From Gracilibacillus massiliensis (GTDB lineage: Bacteria; Bacillota; Bacilli; Bacillales; Amphibacillaceae): DNA of 64,000 nucleotides. A program made the translations under genes and the position numbers. The stretch covers positions 1,240,001 to 1,304,000 of the forward strand of contig NZ_CZRP01000013.1 in assembly GCF_001458115.1 (NCBI RefSeq). Direction: 5' to 3'. This document shows positions 27,442 to 35,622 of the stretch, one piece after another (the first letter of the stretch is position 1; each line of letters starts with the position of its first letter). Below the pieces are notes generated by a model that worked only from the letters and a program-made list of their open reading frames with translations, was not told where the DNA came from and did no database searches.

Positions 27442-28362
27442 CTATTCTATTTCTTTTACTACTACTTGTGGCAGTAACGCCTCTACTTCTGCTTTCGTGC
27501 ATAATGTTTTCGAAAAAGCTGTTGCACTGCCTGCTGCTACTGCGAATTGTGCTGCTTCACGTGCATTATTTGTTTCTTGCCATTTATATATAAATCCAGC
27601 TACGGCAGAATCGCCTGCCCCAACCGAATGAACAGCATGTCCTTTAGGTGCACTCAATTTGAAAACACCTGCACTTCCAACATAGATCGCACCGTCTTTC
27701 GCCATCGATACTAATACATGCTCGATTTCTTGCTCGTTATGAAGACGTTTTGCTAAGGCAATAATGTCCTCATCATTATTAATTTCTTCATCAAATAAAT
27801 CGGCTAGTTCATGATGGTTCGGCTTAATAAAAGCGGGACTTGCTTGAATAGCTTCTGTAAGTGGAGCACCACTTGTGTCTAAAATAGTTGGAACACCTTT
27901 CTCATTTAGCATTGCTACCATATCCCGATAAGCACTTTTGGAAAGTGATTGCGGTAAACTGCCAGCTAAAACAACGATATCCTCGCTCGATAATCCTTTT
28001 AATTGGTTTAACAATTCTTGATAATGGTTGTCTTCAATCGTAGGAGACACACCATTCATCTCCGTTTCTTCAGCTTCTGATTTCATTTTTACATTAATCC
28101 TGGTATCTTCCGTTAATTCGACAAACCGATGACGAATCTCCATACTGGTGAGATAGTCTGTAATAAACTTACCGGTGAAACCTCCGACAAATCCTAAAGC
28201 AGTCGATGATACGCCAAAACGATCCAGGACTCGAGAAACATTAATTCCCTTTCCCCCTGCTTCTTTATAATCTGCTTTGCTTCGGTTTACTTGACCCGCA
28301 CGGAACTTTTCCACTTGTACAACGTAATCGATTGCCGGGTTTAGTGTCACAGTATAAATCAT
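27442..28362 (-). CDS. fruK: 1-phosphofructokinase
   Basis: 306 residues of the PfkB family. N-terminal TLNPAIDYVVQVEKF, sugar-binding GGKGINVSRVLDRFG, and the C-terminal ATP/anion-hole signature SVGAGDSAVAGF. Phosphorylates fructose 1-phosphate to fructose 1,6-bisphosphate, completing the FruA route into glycolysis. Start overlaps the fruR stop (ATGA), so it is translationally coupled. Confidence 0.93.
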   Translation of the reverse strand: MIYTVTLNPAIDYVVQVEKFRAGQVNRSKADYKEAGGKGINVSRVLDRFGVSSTALGFVGGFTGKFITDYLTSMEIRHRFVELTEDTRINVKMKSEAEETEMNGVSPTIEDNHYQELLNQLKGLSSEDIVVLAGSLPQSLSKSAYRDMVAMLNEKGVPTILDTSGAPLTEAIQASPAFIKPNHHELADLFDEEINNDEDIIALAKRLHNEQEIEHVLVSMAKDGAIYVGSAGVFKLSAPKGHAVHSVGAGDSAVAGFIYKWQETNNAREAAQFAVAAGSATAFSKTLCTKAEVEALLPQVVVKEIE

Positions 28363-29117
28363 ACTTGAACCTCCTCTACTGTTGATAAGTTTTTAATCTG
28401 TTGGATTAGTTCATCTTCTATCCCTTCGGATGTAATAATATGCACATCAGAAACATCGCCAACATTAGCAAAAGCTATTTCGCCAAACTTCGAAGGATCT
28501 GCTAACACAAATTTTGATTGTGATTGCAGAAGCGCCATTTGCTTGACACTACCTTCTTCTGGGTCTGGAGTTGTTAAGCCGTGTTCTGGATGGATACCAT
28601 TTATCCCTAAAAAACATTTGTCAAAACGATATTCTTTAATCGCATCAACCGCCTTAGTACCTACTAAAGCTGCCGTACCTTTCTTGGCTTTACCTGCAAT
28701 GACATATGTTTCAATACCGTATTCAATTAACAGCTGGACATGGGGAATACCATTCGTGACGACCACTACTGCTTTATCCTTCAGAAAAGGGATTAATTCT
28801 ATCGTTGATGAACCTGCATCAAGATATATAGTGTCACCATTTTCTACTAAATTTGCTGCTCTTTTAGCAATGGCGTTTTTAGCTTGCTGATTTTTGCTTG
28901 TTTTTTCTAATAACGAAGGTTCATCCCGTTTCTTTTTTAGCAAAGAAGCACCGCCATGCACTCGTTTAATCAATTGCTTCTTTTCTAGTTCTGTTAAATC
29001 TCTTCGAATGGTGGATTCAGATGCCTGTGTATCTTCACAGATTTTCTTTACCGTCATAATCTCCTTCTTTTTCAATAAGGATAAAATTTTCTCATGACGT
29101 TCTGCTGTTAACATCAT
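28359..29117 (-). CDS. fruR: DeoR-family fructose operon repressor
   Basis: 252 residues from ATG 29117, preceded by AGGGAG 6 bases upstream; an in-frame start at 29189 would run across the promoter and is unlikely. N-terminal DeoR helix-turn-helix (MLTAERHEKILSLLKKK, ESTIRRDLTELEKKQLIKRVHGGA), then the sugar-phosphate isomerase-like effector domain (DTIYLDAGSSTIELIPFL, FLGINGIHPEHGLTTPDPEE, KFVLADPSKFG). Family role: repression relieved by fructose 1-phosphate or a related ester. First gene of its own operon, so autoregulation through the operator at 29157-29218 is likely. Confidence 0.9.
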   Translation of the reverse strand: MMLTAERHEKILSLLKKKEIMTVKKICEDTQASESTIRRDLTELEKKQLIKRVHGGASLLKKKRDEPSLLEKTSKNQQAKNAIAKRAANLVENGDTIYLDAGSSTIELIPFLKDKAVVVVTNGIPHVQLLIEYGIETYVIAGKAKKGTAALVGTKAVDAIKEYRFDKCFLGINGIHPEHGLTTPDPEEGSVKQMALLQSQSKFVLADPSKFGEIAFANVGDVSDVHIITSEGIEDELIQQIKNLSTVEEVQV

Positions 29118-29156
29118 TTTCATCTCCCTACGCCCAACTTTAAATCGCTTACACAC

Positions 29157-29218
29157 AGTATACAATCGTTTTCGATCATTGTCAATCACAATCGATCATA
29201 AATAACCAAACTTGATCA
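29157..29218 (-). promoter_or_regulatory. fruRKA promoter with three 20-bp phased TGATC boxes
   Basis: On the minus strand TTGACA (29180-29185), 17 bases, TATACT (29157-29162): a near-perfect sigma-A promoter. TGATCR boxes lie at 29213-29218, 29193-29198 and 29173-29178, exactly 20 bases apart, and two are extended as TGATCGATTGTGATTG and TGATCGAAAACGATTG, one within the spacer. Such phasing is what a DeoR-type repressor (FruR) would bind. The promoter call is strong; the operator call is inference. Confidence 0.75.
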
Positions 29219-29279
29219 TCATCTACTAAAACGGGATATGTTATCATAGGTACATGACCTGATGAAAGAAGGACAACAT

Positions 29280-30632
29280 ATGAAGCACACGATTTGGTTT
29301 TTCTCTATTGTTTTTCTGTTACATATTATTTCTGTATTTTTTCCGAATCCACTACTTTCATACACTTTAGGATTTTTAGCACTGATCATGCTTATGACCA
29401 GCTTTCTTCGTGCATCAAAATTATTTCAAATTTTAGGGACAGGTTTTATCACCATTGGCATTATCTTGTTTTTCTCTACAGGTCTAACCTGGGTAGAGGT
29501 TATTCCATTGTTAGGTAGAAACTTGTCCTTATTAGCTCTACTTTCCGTCTTGCCTTGGATGAATAGTGTGGTTGCTGCGGGACGATTTGATAAGCTGATG
29601 CAGCATCTACTGCAAGGAAATGTCCAACATTTGGGACAGCTCTATCAAAGAAGTACTACTGCTATGATGTCTTTAACAGCCTTTTTAAATGTATCTTCCG
29701 CCACTATTGCCCAGGATGTTCTGGTTGATAACCTTAAACCTTTCAAGAAAAATATAGCCAATAAATTTATTATGATGACAACCTTAAGAGGTTATTCACT
29801 GGCCTTACCTTGGAGTCCTTTGGAAGTATTATTAGCAATGGCGATCTTTATAACCGGGGTTAATTACGCAGCTTTACTACCTTGGATGATCTTCATTACT
29901 ATTCTGATGTATGCACTCGATAGTTTGTGGGGACGCTGGTTCTTTCGCAAATATGATTATCCATCACTAGAAGCTACACCTAAACGTAAGCAAAACGATC
30001 AAAAACGGTCAAAGATCATACAATTGTCGATTGCTTTAAGCTCTTTTCTTGCTTTTGTAATCTTGCTAGGCAATCTGCTTGATATCGATTTTATCCTGAT
30101 CGTCACATTGTTAGTATTTCCTTTTGCATGTGTCTGGGCGTTAGTCATGAAACGCTGGAAAAGCTTTTGGGTGATTGGTACAACACGTTGGAAAAATAGC
30201 ATGAATAATATGCACAATTTTATCGTTTTATTTGTTACGCTTGCCCTATTTACTAATACCTTAAATGAATCTCCTGCATTAATGATCGCTCAAGAGCCAA
30301 TCATTCTGTTTGCGGATTATCCGATCGTTATTTTAATCATGATTCAATTATTATTTGTATGTTTAAGTATGTTTGGGGTTCACCCTGTTGCAACAATAGG
30401 GATACTTAGTGGGATAAGTTCGTTGTTAATGGATGTATTAAGTCCAATGAGTCTTGCGGTGATTTTAATTATTGGCGGGGTATCAACGGTTCCGATTGGT
30501 ACATATGGACTTGTTGTTACGATTATTTCCATGAGTTTAAAGCAGAGTCCATACTATATTACCTACTATAATCTGATCTATTCCTTTGTGTTTGGTTGGA
30601 TTGGAATTTTATTAGCTTACTTATTAATATAA
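29280..30632 (+). CDS. Polytopic membrane protein of unknown function
   Basis: 450 residues from ATG 29280 (AAGAAGGA 6 bases upstream). About 11-12 hydrophobic helices, with a charged cytosolic loop KRKQNDQKRSK at about residues 240-250 dividing two halves. Segments such as NVSSATIAQDVLVDNLKPFKK, LRGYSLALPWSPLEVLLAMAI and GVHPVATIGILSGISSLL recall ion-transporter (IT superfamily) carriers with two re-entrant loops, but no family signature is decisive. It is divergent from fruR, and its promoter probably overlaps the TGATC boxes. A strong terminator follows. Function not assigned. Confidence 0.65.
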   Translation: MKHTIWFFSIVFLLHIISVFFPNPLLSYTLGFLALIMLMTSFLRASKLFQILGTGFITIGIILFFSTGLTWVEVIPLLGRNLSLLALLSVLPWMNSVVAAGRFDKLMQHLLQGNVQHLGQLYQRSTTAMMSLTAFLNVSSATIAQDVLVDNLKPFKKNIANKFIMMTTLRGYSLALPWSPLEVLLAMAIFITGVNYAALLPWMIFITILMYALDSLWGRWFFRKYDYPSLEATPKRKQNDQKRSKIIQLSIALSSFLAFVILLGNLLDIDFILIVTLLVFPFACVWALVMKRWKSFWVIGTTRWKNSMNNMHNFIVLFVTLALFTNTLNESPALMIAQEPIILFADYPIVILIMIQLLFVCLSMFGVHPVATIGILSGISSLLMDVLSPMSLAVILIIGGVSTVPIGTYGLVVTIISMSLKQSPYYITYYNLIYSFVFGWIGILLAYLLI

Positions 30633-30638
30633 TATGAT

Positions 30639-30681
30639 GCAGACCGCTTCAAAAATCTTCTAACAGCGGTCTGCCTTTTTT
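30639..30681 (+). terminator. Terminator, probably bidirectional
   Basis: GCAGACCGCT pairs with AGCGGTCTGC across a 16-base loop, followed by CTTTTTTAT on the plus strand. It sits between two convergent genes. Confidence 0.85.
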
Positions 30682-30682
30682 A

Positions 30683-31213
30683 TCATATCGAACGACTAAA
30701 CTCTAATAATAATGCGAATTCTACTGCTTGGATTTGTCTTAACTTTTCCGCCTTTTCACTCTGTTCGTTGTTCTTCGATACTTCTTCTTCCACCAAATCA
30801 ATAAACAGATTTGGATTCCAACTGCCCCATTCTTTTATTTCTGGTAAAATTTTTATTGCCTCTTGATAAAGCGATGAATAAACCTCATGTTCTCCAACAT
30901 TTGAAAACCAATATTTTGCGTTTCCATAATCCGCTTCTTGTCGATGCATAATGCCATGCCAGTAGCTACCGACAGGTTCTTTTATCGATTGTGATATAGT
31001 ATGCGATCCATACAAATCATCATTCCACAATAATAAGCCTGATCTAGTAGCACTTACTGCTAGAGATGAAGGGTTGTTTGTTCCTGTTACCTCTTGATCA
31101 TTTAAGGACATGATTTCTTGGCTTAATTCCTCATTCCAAATGTTCTCTGGTTTTAATGGTGGTAAGGGGTGACGATTTGTAAAGGTTTGGACTAGTTCTT
31201 CATGTCTGCTCAT
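30683..31213 (-). CDS. Conserved protein of unknown function
   Basis: 176 residues, soluble, no signal peptide. The central block SYWHGIMHRQEADYGNAKYWFSNVGEHEV is strongly patterned (His, Arg, Asp, Trp) and belongs to a conserved hypothetical family that I recall only by that YWH-x-I-MHR-x-E-x-D-x-x-NAKYWF pattern. The pattern suggests an enzyme or metal site, but I know of no established function. ATG has TAGGAGG upstream. Monocistronic. Confidence 0.6.
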   Translation of the reverse strand: MSRHEELVQTFTNRHPLPPLKPENIWNEELSQEIMSLNDQEVTGTNNPSSLAVSATRSGLLLWNDDLYGSHTISQSIKEPVGSYWHGIMHRQEADYGNAKYWFSNVGEHEVYSSLYQEAIKILPEIKEWGSWNPNLFIDLVEEEVSKNNEQSEKAEKLRQIQAVEFALLLEFSRSI

Positions 31214-31315
31214 TTTTCTATTCCTCCTAAAGATGGATTATCTTATGTTCTTAGTGTAACGAATCACTGCTGTCACAACCAAATAAAACGCTTTCTTTTT
31301 TTGAATTCTCTTATC

Positions 31316-32290
31316 CTAATTTCCATTTACCATACTGATTAATTTACTTCTAGTGTTGATATCTGTTTTGAAAAATATTGATTTCAGGTGATCTTGTACG
31401 GTATATGGTGAAATCGATAATTGCTTGGCAATCTCTTTGGTAGTGTCACCTTTGATTAGATAACGAATAATTTCTGATTCTTTAGCTGTCCATTTATAAC
31501 ATTTTGTTAAATATAAAAACCAATCCTCATGTGACATCGGACTTTTCTTAATTACTATTACCGTTTTCCCATCATAATCTGTTAATCGCGAGGCTTCTAA
31601 AGCATATAAGAATCCTATACTATCCCTCATCATAATCTTTGTGTATTGCTGATGTTCTTTCAGTAATCGATAAGAGATGGAACGAATTGAACGAGGAAGT
31701 TGGTTGTTATTAATAGACTCTTCCTCACAAAGCTGATGAATCCATTTTCTCGCTTCATCATTTTGATACATTATCGTAAATGTTTCCGACATAATCAACA
31801 TCGGTTGAATAGCTAATGGAGCTGCTTTATGTGTCGCAGTTAAAAGATGTTCATTTAGAATGTTTACAATATTTTTAATGTTTTTCTGAATCTTCTTCAC
31901 TTCATCCAGGTGAAAAGCCAGATGTCTTCTATATAAACTAGCAAATCCAAGGCATGTATCCCCTGTTACAAAAGCAATTCTCATTTCATCTTTAAACCCA
32001 GCTGGTTGCAAAATCATTCGTAGTCGTTTGCTTTTCTTAACATAGATGGAACTACTTAACACCTTAACAGGAATGCCAGAAACCACCATTTCCTCTTGTG
32101 AATGAATATCTCCTTCCAAGTATTCATTCACAAATAATTGCGGATGTATTTCTTCAATATCGGAATCGGTCAAAGCACCTGTCGTTAACAAATTATTAGG
32201 ATCAACGGTTCTAATACAGCAAGCATCAAACGAACAAAGAGCATACAATTTTTGTCGGACTCTTTCTCTCACCACAGTTGCTTCATTCAT
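31316..32290 (-). CDS. LuxR-type transcription regulator
   Basis: 324 residues. The last 65 carry a LuxR helix-turn-helix (WTAKESEIIRYLIKGDTTKEIAKQLSISPYTVQDHLKSIFFKT). The first 250 resemble the long, GAF-like sensor part of stand-alone LuxR regulators rather than a receiver, with no phospho-Asp pocket. It is divergent from the small ORF and the dehydrogenase-like gene at 32386-33538, with a shared 95-base region that contains a Fur-like box. Possible activator of that pair, but unproven. Confidence 0.78.
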   Translation of the reverse strand: MNEATVVRERVRQKLYALCSFDACCIRTVDPNNLLTTGALTDSDIEEIHPQLFVNEYLEGDIHSQEEMVVSGIPVKVLSSSIYVKKSKRLRMILQPAGFKDEMRIAFVTGDTCLGFASLYRRHLAFHLDEVKKIQKNIKNIVNILNEHLLTATHKAAPLAIQPMLIMSETFTIMYQNDEARKWIHQLCEEESINNNQLPRSIRSISYRLLKEHQQYTKIMMRDSIGFLYALEASRLTDYDGKTVIVIKKSPMSHEDWFLYLTKCYKWTAKESEIIRYLIKGDTTKEIAKQLSISPYTVQDHLKSIFFKTDINTRSKLISMVNGN

Positions 32291-32343
32291 CTAACTCCCT
32301 CCCTTATTTATGGGATAGTTTTATTCAATGGTTTGATTATAAT

Positions 32344-32358
32344 TGAGAATGATTATTA
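32344..32358. promoter_or_regulatory. Fur box
   Basis: TGAGAATGATTATTA agrees with the Fur 7-1-7 consensus TGATAATNATTATCA at 12 of 14 informative positions, with the whole core AATGATTAT intact. It overlaps the likely promoter (TTGATT or TTGAGA elements just upstream) of the genes starting at 32386 and 32456. Repression by Fe-Fur is predicted from this match only. Confidence 0.6.
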
Positions 32359-32385
32359 ATTATATCATATAGGGAGGTTATTGGC

Positions 32386-32466
32386 ATGACTAAAAAAGCA
32401 TCGACTAATACATCAACTAATCGCAATCGTACTAAAAGAAGGAACGGTGAAATAAATGAGGGATAA
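32386..32466 (+). CDS. Small leader ORF, 26 residues
   Basis: ATG at 32386 with a strong AGGGAGG site 8 bases upstream; the peptide is polar and basic (MTKKASTNTSTNRNRTKRRN then GEINEG). Its stop lies 11 bases inside the next gene, so ribosomes ending here could restart at ATG 32456. It could be a true small protein, a leader for translational coupling, or a by-product of a good ribosome site. Length alone cannot settle this. Confidence 0.4.
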   Translation: MTKKASTNTSTNRNRTKRRNGEINEG

Positions 32467-33538
32467 AATCATTGTGATAGGCGGATATGGTAATGTCGGT
32501 AGCATCATTACTCAAAGATTGGCAAAAGTATTTGCTGGCAAGGTTTATGCCGCTGGAAGAAGTAAAGCAAAGGCTGAAAAATTCGCCCAAGAAACGAATA
32601 ACAAAGTAAAGCCGCTTGTCTTTTCTATGAAACAAGCTATTAGTGAAGATTGGTTTTCAGAGATCAAACTTGTGATTGTTTGTATCGATCAACAGGATAC
32701 AACATTTATGGAACAGTGCTTAAAAAATGGCGTTGCTTACGTTGATATAACAGCAAACCGGCATTTTTTAACGATGGCAAATAAGTTTAATAATGATACA
32801 TTTACAGCTCCAGCTATTCTAAGTGTCGGGTTCATTCCAGGCATTTCAAATCTACTAGCTAGTAGAATACAACAACAGTATCCCACTATTCACCGGCTAG
32901 ATATTGATGTCTTGCTTGGACTCGGGGATGAACACGGAGAAGCAGCTCTGCAATGGATGTTGATGCAAACCTACCGTCCTTTTACCATCTATCAAAATGG
33001 GCAAAAAATAAAGAAAACACCTTTTTCTGATAAAAAAGCAACTTTCTTTGATGGCAATTCTACAAAACATTATACGTATCGCTTTCCCTTTCCAGATCAA
33101 CAAACACTTTATCAAACATTAGAGGTTCCAACCATTTCAACACGGGTCTGTTTTGACTCTAGCATAATGACAACAGCATTATATTGGCTTTGTAAAAGTA
33201 GAATGAATCAATTACTTAAAATCCCGTTGCTAAACAAACTATTTTTAACCTTTCTAAAGAATTGGAAATACGGGTCTAAGCAATGTATCGTAAAAGTGGA
33301 AGGACTTGATACAAATGGGTCTAACCATTTAACATTCAGCAGCGAAGAAGAAGCAACTGTAACAGCAAATGTTGCCACATGTGTCGCACAGGCATTAATT
33401 GAAAATAATTTCGAGCATAAAATTTATCACATTGAAGAAATCTTTAGTCTCACACAAAATGCTGATCAATTACATTTACAAGTAACAAAAACCAAAAAAA
33501 GTTACAAGTTAGACAAGGGATCCATAGACGTAATCTAG
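32456..33538 (+). CDS. Saccharopine dehydrogenase-family NAD(P)-binding protein
   Basis: 360 residues. Rossmann start IIVIGGYGNVGSIITQRLAKVF and AAGRSKAKAEKFA, then DITANRHFLTMANKF and SVGFIPGISNLLA, follow saccharopine dehydrogenase-like reductases; the C-terminal half is the substrate-binding domain. Family members act on opine-like or carboxy-amine substrates or as membrane-linked oxidoreductases. It overlaps a 26-residue leader ORF and lies behind a Fur box, so an iron-linked role is possible. No metallophore synthesis or transport gene is beside it. Exact reaction not assigned. Confidence 0.72.
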   Translation: MRDKIIVIGGYGNVGSIITQRLAKVFAGKVYAAGRSKAKAEKFAQETNNKVKPLVFSMKQAISEDWFSEIKLVIVCIDQQDTTFMEQCLKNGVAYVDITANRHFLTMANKFNNDTFTAPAILSVGFIPGISNLLASRIQQQYPTIHRLDIDVLLGLGDEHGEAALQWMLMQTYRPFTIYQNGQKIKKTPFSDKKATFFDGNSTKHYTYRFPFPDQQTLYQTLEVPTISTRVCFDSSIMTTALYWLCKSRMNQLLKIPLLNKLFLTFLKNWKYGSKQCIVKVEGLDTNGSNHLTFSSEEEATVTANVATCVAQALIENNFEHKIYHIEEIFSLTQNADQLHLQVTKTKKSYKLDKGSIDVI

Positions 33539-33547
33539 CTAACAGCC

Positions 33548-33577
33548 TTGCCACAACAGTTTGTAGTTTGATATACT
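33548..33577 (+). promoter_or_regulatory. Promoter of queF
   Basis: TTGCCA (33548-33553), 18 bases, TATACT (33572-33577). Transcription would begin near 33584, just before the first base of the riboswitch stem. Confidence 0.7.
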
Positions 33578-33587
33578 AAATTTTCAA

Positions 33588-33624
33588 AGCAGTTCGAAAC
33601 CATCCTGCTTTATCAAAACTAGGA
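33588..33624 (+). promoter_or_regulatory. preQ1-I riboswitch
   Basis: AGCAG (33588-33592), loop TTCGAAACCATC, CTGCT (33605-33609), then the A-rich tail TTATCAAAACTAGG running into the AGGAGG ribosome site of queF. This is the short H-type pseudoknot layout of preQ1-I (stem, loop ending in a C-rich CAYC, tail AAAACWA). The tail overlaps the ribosome site, so control is probably at translation, as in thermophilic examples. It starts at the predicted transcript start and precedes a queuosine gene, which supports the call. Confidence 0.75.
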
Positions 33625-33635
33625 GGAAATTAACG

Positions 33636-34043
33636 ATGTCTGAGAATTATTACTTACCACGTTCGGGACCAATGCCGCGTCCGGAAAATGTTGAGCAAGG
33701 TAGAGAAGTACTTAAACAAGAGGCTTTTGATGCACCAAATGTGCAAAATGTTTCTTTTCGTGCACAAGAATTCACGGCTGTCTGTCCTAAAACGGGGCAA
33801 CCTGATTTTGGAACCGTAGAAATCTCTTATACACCTCGCGACAAATGTATCGAATCAAAATCATTAAAGTTTTATCTTTGGTCTTATCGTGATCATGGTG
33901 CTTTTTGTGAATCACTTGCAGCACAAATTGCCGATGATATCATGTGGGCAATTGAGGCAGCTACAGTCAAAGTAATTGTCCATCAAACTGCCCGTGGCGG
34001 AATTGAATTAACAACAGAAGCTATCAGAGAATATTCGAGTTAA
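33636..34043 (+). CDS. queF: QueF-type 7-cyano-7-deazaguanine reductase, Cys variant
   Basis: 135 residues; ordinary unimodular QueF has about 150-165. The thioimide-forming cysteine is C50 in AVCPKTGQPDFGT and the general acid is D57. ESKSLKFYLWSYRDHG (73-88) is the NADPH/substrate strand-helix motif. The usual F-H-E triad (F95-H96-E97 of Bacillus subtilis) reads F90-C91-E92 here, so the histidine is replaced by cysteine. QueF reduces preQ0 to preQ1 with NADPH for queuosine in tRNA. The preQ1-I riboswitch in front argues that it still belongs to this pathway. No queCDE genes are nearby. AGGAGG precedes ATG by 9 bases. Confidence 0.85.
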   Translation: MSENYYLPRSGPMPRPENVEQGREVLKQEAFDAPNVQNVSFRAQEFTAVCPKTGQPDFGTVEISYTPRDKCIESKSLKFYLWSYRDHGAFCESLAAQIADDIMWAIEAATVKVIVHQTARGGIELTTEAIREYSS

Positions 34044-34047
34044 TGTT

Positions 34048-34084
34048 TAAAGCAAGCACCTGTAAAAGTAGTGCTTGCTTTTTC
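34048..34084 (+). terminator. Terminator of queF
   Basis: AAAGCAAGCAC and GTGCTTGCTTT form an 11-bp stem with a T run, 4 bases after the stop. Confidence 0.88.
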
Positions 34085-34342
34085 TGTGTTTTCTTTTCCG
34101 TTTTCCTTCTCTCCCATAATACTGGGATATATTTTCATTAGAATGCTTTTATAATTGCTAATAGGGATAGCTAATCGATACGAATTTTCTTTATATATAG
34201 GCTTCATATAAGTGGGAGCTAAGACTTCCACTTATTGATAGCGAAACTTATCAGGAAGTTAGCGTCCATTTATCCCACATACCTTCTTTGATAAATTTCG
34301 CATCTTTTCATTTAGGATAACTTTTACAATAAGGAGGCCATA
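34085..34342 (+). other. Gene-free stretch before the DUF418 gene
   Basis: About 260 bases. I see a loose inverted arrangement of AAGTGGGA...ACTTCC and GGAAGTTAG...TCCCAC near 34210-34276 and an AATAAGGAGG site at its end. A minus-strand open frame at 34040-34231 is not convincing. No other feature seen. Confidence 0.4.
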
Positions 34343-35527
34343 ATGAATAAAGCGATCATTCCAACGAATAAAAAGGACCGACTGGTGGAACTTGATGTAA
34401 TCAGGGGGATAGCCCTGTTTGGCATTCTAGTTGTGAACATTAATTACTTTTCTACACCAGCTTTGTATGCTGACATGTTTCACATGAGCGAAAGTCTTAC
34501 TCTTCCAGAAAAGTGGCTAAAGTGGATCACGATTTTCTTTTTTGAATTTAAATTCGTCAGTCTATTTTCCATACTGTTTGGTGTTAGCTTTTCTTTATTT
34601 CTAACCAGATTAAAAACACGTGGGATTTCTGTTAATACTTTATTTAAAAGAAGATTATACTTCTTGCTTATAATTGGGTTGATACACCTTTTCTTCTTTT
34701 GGTATGGTGATATCTTGACGATTTATGCACTACTAGGATTTCTATTACTCTTGTTTGTCGACACCAAACCAAAGGTGCTACTGAAATGGATCATCTCTTT
34801 ACCTCTCCTCCCAATTCTAATGCTTACTTTCGGGATGATTTTTCGAAATAACATCCTTTCTACCTTTACGGTACAGATAGCGAGTATTTATGAACATGCT
34901 ATCTATTATTATGCTAACGGGACAGTAGTTGATATATTTAAACAACGACTAATAGATATCGCATACATCTACCAAGGTTACGTTTTGATGATACCGGTTA
35001 TTTTCTCAATGTTCTTATTAGGTATGTATATATGGAAAAGTGGATATATCACACAAATAAGTACATATAAAAGGGAACTACAGAAAACCCGAAAATATAG
35101 TGGATTGACCGGTATGATATTTTCTTTTTTAGCAGTTTGGGCAGATGAACAGATAGAAACGATTACTTCACCATTCTATTTCATCCAATATATGAGTCAG
35201 GTAATTAGCGGACCTGTTTTTGCTATTTTCTATATGACTAGCTTGTTACTTTTACTCCAAAATAAAATTTGGCGACAACGATTGTATTATTTACAATCAG
35301 TTGGACGTATGGCTCTCACAAACTATCTGATGCAAACCTTTATCTGCCTACTGATTTTTTATAGTTTTGGTCTAGGACTATTTGGACAATTAAATCTCAT
35401 AGCATCTTTTAGCATTACAATTCTCATCTTTTTAGTCCAAATCGGATACAGTCATCTTTGGTTGCATTATCATAGGATGGGACCGATAGAAATGATTTGG
35501 CGAACATTCACATACAAGCAAAAATAG
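34343..35527 (+). CDS. DUF418 (YeiB-like) membrane protein
   Basis: 394 residues with about nine to ten helices. The N-terminal KDRLVELDVIRGIALFGILVVNINYF is the signature of the YeiB/DUF418 family, and the C-terminal block GRMALTNYLMQTFICLLIFYSFGLGLFGQL is its DUF418 domain. The family resembles acyltransferase-3-type membrane proteins in layout and may modify envelope components; its reaction is not established. ATG with AAGGAGG upstream, monocistronic. Also common in Bacillus as YxaH/YrkO-like proteins. Confidence 0.82.
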   Translation: MNKAIIPTNKKDRLVELDVIRGIALFGILVVNINYFSTPALYADMFHMSESLTLPEKWLKWITIFFFEFKFVSLFSILFGVSFSLFLTRLKTRGISVNTLFKRRLYFLLIIGLIHLFFFWYGDILTIYALLGFLLLLFVDTKPKVLLKWIISLPLLPILMLTFGMIFRNNILSTFTVQIASIYEHAIYYYANGTVVDIFKQRLIDIAYIYQGYVLMIPVIFSMFLLGMYIWKSGYITQISTYKRELQKTRKYSGLTGMIFSFLAVWADEQIETITSPFYFIQYMSQVISGPVFAIFYMTSLLLLLQNKIWRQRLYYLQSVGRMALTNYLMQTFICLLIFYSFGLGLFGQLNLIASFSITILIFLVQIGYSHLWLHYHRMGPIEMIWRTFTYKQK

Positions 35528-35622
35528 AAGAAATACTTTCTGTTTCTGAAGGCACTTTGCATGAAAAATGTAGCTTACATCTGTTACAGTTATAATGTAG
35601 TACTTTAATAGGAGTGACAGAA

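Noticed and set aside
34040-34231. Minus-strand open frame after queF
   Set aside because: It starts in the terminator and has no ribosome site or family pattern.
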